Source of the DNA: an uncultured Christensenellaceae bacterium
Lineage (GTDB): Bacteria; Bacillota; Clostridia; Christensenellales; CAG-314
Assembly: GCA_910586905.1 (NCBI GenBank)
Contig: CAJUIV010000001.1
Location: forward strand, 273,562 to 337,561
DNA length: 64,000 nucleotides
Reading direction: 5' to 3'
This document shows, piece after piece, positions 17,026 to 24,443 of this stretch (the stretch's first letter is position 1; each line of letters starts with the position of its first letter). Position numbers and translations under genes: made by a program. The notes under the pieces are model-generated. The model ran no database searches and was not told the origin of the DNA. It saw only the letters and a program-made list of their open reading frames with translations.

Positions 17026-17031
17026 AAATTA

Positions 17032-17072
17032 GGGTATTTTAACCATTTTAGTGTTAAAATACCCCTATTTTT
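17032..17072 (+). terminator. Terminator after tRNA-Ser
   Basis: GGGTATTTTAAC (17032-17043) pairs exactly with 17053-17064, followed by CTATTTTT. Confidence 0.8.
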
Positions 17073-17109
17073 GCCTATTTTTAGGTTTTATTAACCATTT
17101 TCAAGTTGC

Positions 17110-17152
17110 TTTTCCCCACTTTTGCGGAAAAATTGGGGAAAATTTGGGGAAA
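17110..17152. repeat. TTTTCCCC/GGGGAAAA repeats beside the tRNA
   Basis: TTTTCCCC (17110-17117) is inverted relative to GGGGAAAA (17135-17142), and GGGGAAA repeats again at 17146-17152. The spot, between the tRNA 3' end and the integrase stop, suggests integrase arm-binding sites. This is inference from position and repetition. Confidence 0.4.
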
Positions 17153-17179
17153 GAAGTTATAATTGTGTTATAGGACTTA

Positions 17180-18403
17180 TTATACTTCGTATAATAACTT
17201 CTCGGCAACAGCCTTTTGATGCTCTATTGAGAAGTGTGTATACACGCTTGCAGTTACATTTCCGAGCGAGTGACCGGTCCATAACGATACTAATTCGTTG
17301 TCGATTCCGCACTCTCTTGCTCTGGTCGTAAACGTGTGTCGTAAATCTTTTAATTGGTGATTAGGACAAAACTTTGTAAACGCTACGGATAACTTCTTGA
17401 CGTCAACATGGTAACCTTTGCCCTGTATGTTCTCTTTGTACAACGGAAACATCGGTACTGTTCTATAATAATTTTTTTGGTAGTTCTTCAATTTACCGTT
17501 TTTAATAGTGATTGTTTCATTGTCGTTTTCTACTATCTCGTTTACTTCGCAAGCTCTTACTCCGCAATATAGCATACGCAAAAATGAATACTCGTAATAA
17601 TTTCCCTTGATTGCCTGCACAAATGCTTTTTCTTCCTTTTTAGATAACGCTTGTCCCGTTGTTCTTTCGTGTTTTGCTACAAATACTGCCTTCATGGGAT
17701 TGCGGCTTATTAGTCCGTTATTTACAGCGTATTCCATTATGCTGCTCATTATGGCTTTGGCGTCTTCGCAAACTCTCGGTTTTTCTTCGTGCAATCGGTT
17801 GAAGTGCGGTTGTAACATTTGCGGTGTTATGGCTTGTAACGTGTAATCTCCGTATACGCTCCGAACGTGGTTTTTGTATGCGTTGTACAAGCTTTTGTAC
17901 GAATTCTCTTTAAGCATTTTTCTTTTAACGTTTTCCATATAGTTGTCTGCAAATGGCGCAAATAGTACGGTTGTCTTTGTTGCTTGCGGGCTTACAGTTT
18001 TTTCAACTATCTTTATTGTTACTTTCTTTTCTTGAATTTCCGCTTCAAATACACGCAGCCACTCAAAGGCTCGTTTTTTCGCTTCGTCAAAATTTTTGCT
18101 TGAAAAACTAACGTCATAGCCGTATCGTCTATAACGCAGTTCAAAATAGATACCATTTTTACGTCTAATGGTAAAATCTTTAAGTGTTGGCATTGTTTTT
18201 AACTCCTTATAGGTAAAATGTGGTAATTTTTCTTCTCCGTCTTGTTTTAACGTAGTCTTATGTTGTTTCTTTTGCATAAGCATTTGAGTCAACAGCTGAT
18301 TTTGTTGCACCAACATTTGTAATAACGTTGATTGATCGGACGGCGTAGAGTTATTTAACAACGCATTTTGGGATATATTTTCGGTCGTTTTGTACTCTTG
18401 CAT
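17180..18403 (-). CDS. int: Tyrosine-recombinase integrase
   Basis: A 407-residue site-specific integrase of an integrative element. An N-terminal arm-binding (AP2-like) region, FTIRRKNGIYFELRYRR, and a core-binding domain precede the catalytic domain. Visible catalytic residues are Arg in CGVRACE, Arg355 in LRHTF, His378 in TGHSLG and nucleophile Tyr388 in SVYTHF. The first His of the usual HxLR box is Lys here (LKDLRH). The gene points toward tRNA-Ser, ending 155 bp from it, as expected for integration at that tRNA. Confidence 0.93.
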   Translation of the reverse strand: MQEYKTTENISQNALLNNSTPSDQSTLLQMLVQQNQLLTQMLMQKKQHKTTLKQDGEEKLPHFTYKELKTMPTLKDFTIRRKNGIYFELRYRRYGYDVSFSSKNFDEAKKRAFEWLRVFEAEIQEKKVTIKIVEKTVSPQATKTTVLFAPFADNYMENVKRKMLKENSYKSLYNAYKNHVRSVYGDYTLQAITPQMLQPHFNRLHEEKPRVCEDAKAIMSSIMEYAVNNGLISRNPMKAVFVAKHERTTGQALSKKEEKAFVQAIKGNYYEYSFLRMLYCGVRACEVNEIVENDNETITIKNGKLKNYQKNYYRTVPMFPLYKENIQGKGYHVDVKKLSVAFTKFCPNHQLKDLRHTFTTRARECGIDNELVSLWTGHSLGNVTASVYTHFSIEHQKAVAEKLLYEV

Positions 18404-18629
18404 TTTGTTTTTGTTCTCGAACTGTTTATGCGATTAGATTTGAACGTTCTACAGTTTTTGAACTTTACTCCTTTTATAATTGAAAACAAAAAGCAATGGT
18501 CGTTCTTTGTGGAAAACTTGCTTATTTTGTTTTCACAAACTATCCCTTCAAAAACAATACTTTTGCTAACCTGTTTTTTGAAAAAAGTTGAATAAATTTT
18601 GAACAAACCCATTTTTCACCTACCGTTAT

Positions 18630-18822
18630 CTTTGTTTTCTCTTGCCGAAGGACAAGGGCAAACCAACCCGATGCAACCGAATATGTCAAGGGGAAAGGGA
18701 ACCGACAAAGAAAAAACATTCTTATTAAATTGCTAATGTCATTAAGTTTTTTCTGCGCCTTGACATATTCGGCTGCATCAAATACCATAAACGCCCTTGC
18801 CTAGGCAAGAGAAAAACAAAAG
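18630..18822. repeat. Large imperfect inverted repeat (cruciform-forming)
   Basis: Arms of ~62 bp (18630-18691 and 18758-18822) are complementary apart from two short unmatched patches; the longest matching block covers CCGAATATGTCAAGG and its complement. Inside, AGAAAAAAC (18709-18717) pairs with GTTTTTTCT (18746-18754). It lies between the integrase and the next promoter. Possible roles are an origin of transfer or replication, a recombination site or a folded RNA. No ORF on either strand is convincing. Confidence 0.8.
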
Positions 18823-18873
18823 TCGTATCGTAATCTTTGTGAAAAATGTTTTGTAAAACTTTTCTTAAAACTA

Positions 18874-18902
18874 TTGACAAACTAAATCTTATAGACTATA
18901 CT
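18874..18902 (+). promoter_or_regulatory. Promoter of the structured element transcript
   Basis: TTGACA (18874-18879), 17-bp spacer, TATACT (18897-18902). A hairpin (18909-18934, ATAAGT..GAAC/GTTC..ACTTAT) begins right at the predicted start of transcription. Confidence 0.8.
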
Positions 18903-19087
18903 AACGCCATAAGTCGAACGTATGTTCTACTTATTTGACCATATCCATATAATATGTTCCGCCTATATAGGTATGATACTAATGTGAAAGATGGCTTACT
19001 TCGGTATAGGATTTCCCAGCCGTGCCAATGAAGTTTGTCAAATACACTCTATTTGCATTTATGGGAAAAAGGGGGGGGTACTCTTGT

Positions 19088-19243
19088 ATGGAAGTTAAGG
19101 TGCAAGAAGTAATTTGTCCTAACTGCGGTAAGCGATTACGCGGAGTTAGATTACACTGCCGTAACTGCGGCGTAGATATTTATAGCAAACGAAAAACACC
19201 GCGATGTTACGTCTTGGAAGTTAAGCAGCCGAATACAACTTAA
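19088..19243 (+). CDS. 51-residue zinc-ribbon mini-protein
   Basis: A small basic protein with two CxxC knuckles, CPNCGKRLRG and CRNCGVDIYS, i.e. one zinc ribbon, resembling Com-like or cysteine-rich mobile-element proteins. Start chosen at ATG 19088 because a G8 tract (19071-19078) nine bases upstream can act as ribosome site; the ATG at 19022 has none. It sits inside a structured transcript that starts near 18909. Function unknown; an RNA- or DNA-binding regulator of the element is plausible. Confidence 0.65.
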   Translation: MEVKVQEVICPNCGKRLRGVRLHCRNCGVDIYSKRKTPRCYVLEVKQPNTT

Positions 19244-19429
19244 TATTTCCGTTAGCGTTACGACGTTACGGCCGAACTGAAACAGTGTTCGGGTAAGTCC
19301 GTAAAGTACGAACGTTAATAAGTGCTTGTGCTTAATGCAACTAAGGCGTTGCATACAAACGAGTAAGTGAAAACTTAAATAGTTGGCAGGTAGAATAATC
19401 TTCAATGGTTATACTACCTGCCTTTTTTT
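19244..19429 (+). ncRNA. Structured RNA downstream of the zinc-ribbon ORF
   Basis: Successive hairpins can be seen: TTACGG/CCGTAA (19266-19271 with 19299-19304) enclosing CCGAAC/GTTCGG (19272-19277 with 19287-19292); TGCAAC/GTTGCA (19336-19341 with 19348-19353); TAAGT-GAAA-ACTTA with a GNRA tetraloop (19364-19377); then the terminator at 19385. No ORF fits. Together with the folded 5' leader (18909-19087) the whole ~520-nt transcript appears to be a structured RNA holding a tiny ORF. I do not recognise the family. Confidence 0.5.
19385..19429 (+). terminator. Terminator of the structured transcript
   Basis: GGCAGGTAG (19385-19393) pairs with CTACCTGCC (19414-19422), followed by seven T. Confidence 0.85.
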
Positions 19430-19507
19430 ATGCCATTTCCGGTGCGGAAGATTATTCAACCGCATCGGACATTTTTTTGTCCGAAATTCAAAAACGGGGA
19501 CAGAGAA

Positions 19508-19975
19508 ATGAAAAAGATATTTTTGGTAAGGAAGGACGTAGCTATGCCCTACGGCGAAGGTAATTGGCAAATTATGAATGTTGCCGAGTTTAACGCGTTC
19601 AAAGCTACTGACGAGGCGAAAGGAAGGACGTTTACACGAATGTTTCAGCAAGACCAAGACAGCGATTTAATTATTAAAGAATGCGAGCCCGACGAAGCGC
19701 GGCAAATTAAAACTGCACTGCAAAAGGTACGGCGCAATCAAAAATATGCTTTTCAAAGAGGTATTGTGGAAATTCCGTATTCGCAAGTAAATGTTTACGG
19801 CAAAACGGTAAGCAGTGACGAGCTGATTCCCGACGAAACACAAGACGTAGAAGTAATCGTAGAAAAGGAGATGTTAATTGAAAATTTGTACGCTGCTGTT
19901 GCCCGTCTTTCTAATAAAGAAAAAGAACTGATTATACGTATACGCGAAAATAGAATTTATGGATATACAATTTAG
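19508..19975 (+). CDS. Truncated mobile-element sigma-like protein
   Basis: A 155-residue protein starting MKKIFLVRKDVAMPYGEGNW, the typical opening of sigma-70-like proteins carried by clostridial integrative elements. Those relatives continue with a C-terminal HTH (region 4.2). Here the frame ends in RENRIYGYTI just where region 4 should begin, so it is probably a deletion or frameshift product and inactive. Start at ATG 19508 with a GGGGA-type site; an upstream ATG at 19430 lies in the preceding terminator region. Recognition of the family is from memory of the N-terminal motif. Confidence 0.6.
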   Translation: MKKIFLVRKDVAMPYGEGNWQIMNVAEFNAFKATDEAKGRTFTRMFQQDQDSDLIIKECEPDEARQIKTALQKVRRNQKYAFQRGIVEIPYSQVNVYGKTVSSDELIPDETQDVEVIVEKEMLIENLYAAVARLSNKEKELIIRIRENRIYGYTI

Positions 19976-20439
19976 TGTCGGGACGTTCGCTTAAAGGCGA
20001 AGTTAAAGCAACGTTTAACTCGTTCAGAAAAAAGCTGAAAAAAGAGTACGACGCAACCGAAGGAAATAAGCTTACGTTCGAGCAGCTGACGGAAAATCAT
20101 TACGGATGGGCATTTCCTGCACTTAAGAGTAATATAAATTTAAAACGAATAGCGGAGAATTGCGACGCTTTAGAGGCGTTTGAAACGTTTGGTAAATTGA
20201 GTTATAGCGTTCATAGTAATACCTTGCTGCAAAATTTCACGTCTAGGATGGAGGATACGACGTATAAAATCGTTTCGTACGCGATAGAAATTATGGGCGA
20301 ATACGTTTTGGTTTTTATGGAAAATCTACGTTTGCAAAAACGTTATGTTCGTGAGTTTTTAACTATGTACGACGACTTAAGAAGCGAAATAACCTCGTAC
20401 TTTACAGATCTCGCTCAAAAGTTGAAAGAGTTTCTTTAA
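19975..20439 (+). CDS. Hypothetical helical protein, possible gene fragment
   Basis: A 154-codon frame whose only possible start is a GTG overlapping the stop of the previous gene (TAGTG), without ribosome site. It is predicted to be mostly helical and charged, with no motif I recognise. It may be the C-terminal end of a larger element gene (for example a mobilisation protein) joined by deletion to the sigma-like gene. A good terminator follows directly. Confidence 0.45.
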   Translation: MSGRSLKGEVKATFNSFRKKLKKEYDATEGNKLTFEQLTENHYGWAFPALKSNINLKRIAENCDALEAFETFGKLSYSVHSNTLLQNFTSRMEDTTYKIVSYAIEIMGEYVLVFMENLRLQKRYVREFLTMYDDLRSEITSYFTDLAQKLKEFL

Positions 20440-20447
20440 AAGAACAT

Positions 20448-20482
20448 AAGCGTATGATATCAAAATCATACGCTTTATTTTG
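20448..20482 (+). terminator. Terminator closing the element remnant
   Basis: AAGCGTATGAT (20448-20458) pairs with ATCATACGCTT (20465-20475), then TATTTT. Confidence 0.8.
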
Positions 20483-20493
20483 AGTCTATTCAA

Positions 20494-21153
20494 CTATTTT
20501 GCATGTAGGCAAAGCTCAATCAGTTTGCCGGAAAGTTTCGCTTGACGCAGCGAATCGGCGGTAATTCTTTCGCCGTTTTTAAGCATGGTTTCTCCGTAAA
20601 AATTCGTGATGTTTTTATCGACCGTTTTCCCTATTAAAAATGAAAAATCTCCGTATCTTCTTTTGATTTTGTATTCGTTCGGAAATTTTATACTTTGGGA
20701 ATTCTTTTCTTGACAGGAAGTTTCTTGAAGACTGTTATCGTTTGACGTTACTTTTTTTCGTATTACTTTTTTCGGTAAATTTACCAAAACGATATCGCCG
20801 ACGGCTTTTATTCTGCCTTTCGTATAGTATTCCCCTCTGTCGGACTCAATACGTAAAAATTTCAGATTATTACGCATTTCAACTTCGTTGATATTCCCTA
20901 AAAATTTACCGTTAACGTCGTAAAGTTTTTTTTCTAAATTCAGCAAACCGCAAACGTGTGTTTCTTGAGGATTTTCGGCGATTAGTATATTGTCGGATAC
21001 GGTTAGTTTCTCTATGTCGAAACAAGAATCGCCGTTAACCGCAAAACATTTTCCGGTTTTGGGGTCTATCGAAACGCCCGTTACGGTGCCGAGAGCACGG
21101 TTGTCTTTTTTGTCTATAAGCTGTTTTTCCAATAATTGCGATAATTTAATCAT
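20494..21153 (-). CDS. PRC-barrel domain protein
   Basis: A 219-residue soluble protein opening MIKLSQLLEKQLID...GTVTGVSID, the usual PRC-barrel start, with a second barrel-like stretch after residue 65 (KKLYDVNGKFLGNINEV). A Ser/Gln-rich linker (~130-155) leads to a C-terminal part that looks like another PRC-type strand set. PRC-barrel proteins act in RNA processing, sporulation (YlmC/YmxH-like) or as adaptors; no specific role can be given. It stands alone beside the element remnant. Confidence 0.75.
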   Translation of the reverse strand: MIKLSQLLEKQLIDKKDNRALGTVTGVSIDPKTGKCFAVNGDSCFDIEKLTVSDNILIAENPQETHVCGLLNLEKKLYDVNGKFLGNINEVEMRNNLKFLRIESDRGEYYTKGRIKAVGDIVLVNLPKKVIRKKVTSNDNSLQETSCQEKNSQSIKFPNEYKIKRRYGDFSFLIGKTVDKNITNFYGETMLKNGERITADSLRQAKLSGKLIELCLHAK

Positions 21154-21865
21154 TTTGATGTCCGTTCGAACTTTATATAAATTGCCCGGGAATAAATTTC
21201 CTCGGTAAAACTGTGAGAAATAACGTCGTATTCTATTATATGCGCTAAAAACGCGAGCTTGACCAAAATTTTGTTTATTGTAGATGTGGTTGAGTTTTTA
21301 TTTTAATACCGTACGCTAATAGGTTTATTGCGGTAAAACGCGTTTAAAACCAGATATGATGCGATTATACCCAATAAACTCAGTTAACACATGTTGATTG
21401 ATTAAATATATCTAATACAACGACTCTAAACCAATTGGCGCCGAATGGTTTGCGTTGCAGTTAAACTCGATTTAATCCGGCTAAACGTAGAAGGTTGTTT
21501 TATTACATTTTAAAACAACAACTTTAATATAAAATCAGAAACCGTTTTAAGAAACCATTAAATCCGGTTATGCGCCTTTAAATATATTAAGTCGCTTAAT
21601 TATAAAACTAAATCAAGCGTTTTTGGCGTACGTTTTTGTCGATAAAAATTTAAAAAAGGAAAAAACAAATGCGTTAATATCAGTTTGCCGCCCTCGCGTT
21701 GAGTTTTGATATTCCGTTTAACTTTCTACACTGTAAAATTTTTATTATTTAGTAAATCTCCGTTATTGCATAATATAGTAAGAAATATTGAACATACTAA
21801 GGGACGACTGCGCAAAACTTACGATTATCGAAATACGTCGTTTTGTTTCCGGTATGTCTAAGCGC
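21154..21865. other. Non-coding stretch with several inverted repeats
   Basis: About 710 bp with no credible ORF on either strand. It holds a 24-bp near-palindrome centred on GGCGCC (21428-21451), a perfect 9-bp hairpin GTTGTTTTA/TAAAACAAC (21494-21519) and AT-rich filler. No copy of the tRNA-Ser 3' end was found here. It could contain the far boundary of the integrated element. Confidence 0.5.
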
Positions 21866-21894
21866 TTGTCAAAACGGGCAAGATGATGTAAAAT
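21866..21894 (+). promoter_or_regulatory. Promoter of the DUF1858 gene
   Basis: TTGTCA (21866-21871), 17-bp spacer, TAAAAT (21889-21894). Confidence 0.7.
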
Positions 21895-21925
21895 ACAAAA
21901 TATAAATAAAAAGGAGATAACATAT

Positions 21926-22108
21926 ATGATAACCAAGGATATGAGAATAGTGGAAGTATTGCAAGTCAAGCCGGAGTCGGCGCAGGTATTCGGAAGATAC
22001 GGAATGGGATGTATTCATTGTCTTATGGCGCATCAGGAAACGGTTGAGGAAGCCGCTGCCGTACACGGAGTCGACGTTGAGGAAATGCTTGCCGAACTTA
22101 ACGCTTAA
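21926..22108 (+). CDS. DUF1858 redox-disulfide domain protein
   Basis: A 60-residue protein with the family pattern MITKDMRIVEVL...GMGCIHC, i.e. a CxxC near the middle, the hybrid-cluster-protein-associated disulfide domain. The whole protein is just this domain. It may bind a cofactor or take part in redox sensing. Own promoter, AAGGAG ribosome site and strong terminator make it a single-gene unit. Confidence 0.9.
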   Translation: MITKDMRIVEVLQVKPESAQVFGRYGMGCIHCLMAHQETVEEAAAVHGVDVEEMLAELNA

Positions 22109-22118
22109 TAGGTATAAA

Positions 22119-22151
22119 TTTAAAAGTCCGCAAATATTGCGGACTTTTAAA
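22119..22151. terminator. Terminator after the DUF1858 gene
   Basis: A 15-bp perfect stem, 22119-22133 with 22137-22151, three-base loop, T-run on the 3' side. Confidence 0.85.
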
Positions 22152-22256
22152 TTGTCTATTGTTCTAACGTACGCGAACGGTCTTGATATTAGCCAAAACT
22201 TTGTTATTTCAGTTTTAACATAAAAATTTTTGCGGTTATCGTTTAAAAGTTCGGTA

Positions 22257-22285
22257 TTGACTTTGAGTTAAAACGATGTTACAAT
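22257..22285 (+). promoter_or_regulatory. Promoter of the PPOX-like gene
   Basis: TTGACT (22257-22262), 17-bp spacer, TACAAT (22280-22285). Confidence 0.75.
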
Positions 22286-22321
22286 AAATATAATTAAATA
22301 TAAATATACGGGGTTAAGAGG

Positions 22322-22795
22322 ATGGAAAACTGTTTTAAAAGGGCAAGCGAAGTAATGCAAGAGAATTTTGGTCATATTGTGGAAATGAGTTTGGCGTCTT
22401 GCGCCGATAATAAAGTTACGGTACGCGAAGTTCACGCCTATTATAAAGACGGCAAAATGTACGTTCTTGCCAAGTCAACTAATTCGCTTATGCACGATAT
22501 TTCCAAATGTCCCCGCATAGGAATGTGCCATGCTTCGCACAATATTTACGGCAATGCAAAATCTTTGGGACATCCGTTGGACGCCGCAAACGCCGAATTG
22601 AGGAAATTTTTGAAAAAACAGTTTTCGCTAAACTACAGCGACTACGTCGAGGAGCGCGACCCTGAAATGCGTATAGTTGAAATAACCGTTACCCAAGCGG
22701 AAACGTTTACGCGCTATCATCGTTACGAAATCGATTTCGAAAATAAAACCGCCGTGCGCGACCATACTCAGCCTGTCTATATATACAGACAATAG
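22322..22795 (+). CDS. Pyridoxamine 5'-phosphate oxidase-like flavin-binding protein
   Basis: A 157-residue split-barrel protein. The pattern MYVLAKSTNSLMHDISKCPRIGMCH matches the PPOX/general stress FMN-binding group, in which the barrel binds FMN or F420-like cofactors. These small versions rarely act in vitamin B6 synthesis; the substrate is unknown. It has its own promoter; a hairpin AAAATGCACC/GGTGCATTT (22831-22872) after the stop may end transcription. Confidence 0.75.
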   Translation: MENCFKRASEVMQENFGHIVEMSLASCADNKVTVREVHAYYKDGKMYVLAKSTNSLMHDISKCPRIGMCHASHNIYGNAKSLGHPLDAANAELRKFLKKQFSLNYSDYVEERDPEMRIVEITVTQAETFTRYHRYEIDFENKTAVRDHTQPVYIYRQ

Positions 22796-22929
22796 TAGAA
22801 CACCTGCTTGATATCTCGAGAAATTTATTAAAAATGCACCTCCAAATGTGTCTAACTTTTGTGGGTGCATTTCATTTGTTCGCGTCGATTTTAATTTGGT
22901 TTTGGTTTAACTATACGGTTATTTCACCG

Positions 22930-23445
22930 CATTGATTTAAGATAACGCAGCAGCAAAAGCGTAGACCAAACCGCAGCAAATTCCGAACGTTGCGGCGAGC
23001 ATCGCTCAATGACGATTTTCAGTCAAATTTTGTTTATACGTTTTATAACGGCGATATCAGTCGCGCTAAGAAGCACGCTTATAAATCCGCTTGGCGTCTC
23101 TTCTATAACGGGTATTATTGTACAAAGCGCAACGTAGTTGCCCCATACCATTATCAAAATAAACGGCGGTATAGATAACGTCATTTCGTACCGTTTCACT
23201 TAGGAACAGCCTTTATACTTTTCGCCGACGATAAACAGCGTTACGCCTTGTAATATGTTTTCTTGTAACGTACCCTCAGTACCGTCGGCGGTTTTACGTT
23301 CGCGTTTCGATGTTTTTTCTAACGGCGCGCCGTTTACGGTTGTTTTCTTTTTCCTCCGTCCGGAAAGTTTCTTCGCAGACTATTTCACCGTATTTTTCGC
23401 ATCACCGATTTGTTTTATTTCTCTTCTACAGTAATTATTTGCGCC
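22930..23445 (-). pseudogene. Decayed zinc-ribbon membrane protein gene
   Basis: On the minus strand, pieces in shifting frames read: a zinc-ribbon-like start (NNYCRREIKQIGDAK with most Cys lost), a charged linker, a hydrophobic stretch (SIPPFILIMVWGNYVALCTII), a stop, then another helix in a second frame (LAATFGICCGLVYAFAAAL). Stops and frameshifts separate the pieces. This is the layout of a zinc-ribbon plus transmembrane protein that has decayed. Short ORFs on the plus strand here look accidental. Identification is inference. Confidence 0.35.
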
Positions 23446-23605
23446 CGACTGCATTTGCTGTACTTGGGTGTCCGTATTATAAATATTGTACCGGCCGTTG
23501 TCGGGCTTTTTACGGGATTTTTAGGGTTGAGTGGCAAACTCGGTTCGTTCGATAAAACGTAAATTTTATTATGAAAAAAATTTAAACCGCAAGCAATCGG
23601 TATAA

Positions 23606-23640
23606 TGAAAAAGCGTCTGAACGGACATTCAAACGCTTTC
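23606..23640 (-). terminator. Terminator of the isochorismatase-like gene
   Basis: AAAGCGT and ACGCTTT arms with extra pairing toward the loop; on the minus strand the hairpin runs into a T-run (A-run at 23608-23612). Confidence 0.65.
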
Positions 23641-23673
23641 ATAAATAGTATTAATTTGATTCTACCGTAAGAG

Positions 23674-24222
23674 TTACCGTACGTTCCACTCTGCAAGCAA
23701 ACTGTCTACGTCGGTTATTTTCGCTCCGTAAGTCGCCACTAGATATTTAATTCCGTAATCGTAATCTTCCTGCGTAAAGCAATCGGTCGCGTCTTTTGCA
23801 ACGACTATATTGTATCCTAAGCAGTAAGCGTCGGCAGTAGTGTGCCGTACGCACATATGGGTGTGCAGTCCCGTCATAACGACGGTGTCGACGCCGAGTT
23901 CTTTTAAAAGCAAATCGAGGTCGGTATGGAAAAACCCGCTGTACCGACGTTTAGGCACTACGTAGTCTTTTTCGCAAAGTTTGAGCTCGGGTATGACTTC
24001 CGCTCCTTTCGTTCCGGCAATCGCGTGGTCGCCCCAAAGTTTAAGTTCGTGGTCTATTCCTTTAACGTGAGCGTCGTTACAGAATATTACCGGTACGCCC
24101 GCTTTTCTTGCGCCGTCCAGTAGTTTGGCTGTTTTGGGGACGATGGCAAGTCCTCTGTCGCATTTCAACGCTCCGGTTACAAAGTCGTTTAGCATATCTA
24201 CTACAAGTATTGCTGTTTTCAT
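23674..24222 (-). CDS. Isochorismatase-fold cysteine hydrolase (nicotinamidase-like)
   Basis: A 182-residue enzyme with the full catalytic triad: Asp9 in VVDMLNDF, Lys91 in VPKRRYSGF and Cys124 in HMCVRHT. The segment WGDHAIAGTKGAEV is typical of the family. It hydrolyses an amide or ester of a small molecule, possibly nicotinamide, but the metal-binding residues of true nicotinamidases are not clearly complete. Single gene with its own terminator. Confidence 0.88.
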   Translation of the reverse strand: MKTAILVVDMLNDFVTGALKCDRGLAIVPKTAKLLDGARKAGVPVIFCNDAHVKGIDHELKLWGDHAIAGTKGAEVIPELKLCEKDYVVPKRRYSGFFHTDLDLLLKELGVDTVVMTGLHTHMCVRHTTADAYCLGYNIVVAKDATDCFTQEDYDYGIKYLVATYGAKITDVDSLLAEWNVR

Positions 24223-24373
24223 TTATTCTCCTTTCGCCGATTCGTTTCGACGGATTATATATTAAAATTCGCGGTTGCATTGCGCGCTATATAATCAAAT
24301 AAATTGTACTACTATCTGGCGCAAAAATCAACGAAATGCGCAATCTTAGTTGATTTTCGTGCGTTTTATAATG

Positions 24374-24402
24374 TTGCGTTACAATTCGAAATATGCTATA
24401 CT
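24374..24402 (+). promoter_or_regulatory. Promoter of the DUF1538-PII operon
   Basis: TTGCGT (24374-24379), 17-bp spacer, TATACT (24397-24402). A 9-bp inverted repeat AAAATCAAC/GTTGATTTT (about 24325-24358) lies just upstream and may be an operator. Confidence 0.65.
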
Positions 24403-24443
24403 TTTACCTAATAATCGATAATATGTTAAAATAAGGAGAAAAG

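Noticed and set aside
18540..18788. 82-codon minus-strand ORF
   Set aside because: Lies within the large inverted repeat, no ribosome site, no protein-like pattern.
17026..21925. Direct repeat of the tRNA-Ser 3' end marking attR
   Set aside because: I looked for a copy of the T-arm/acceptor sequence downstream and did not find one, so the far boundary of the element is not called.
22990..23555. Plus-strand ORFs of 62 and 81 codons
   Set aside because: Overlap the decayed minus-strand gene and lack ribosome sites.
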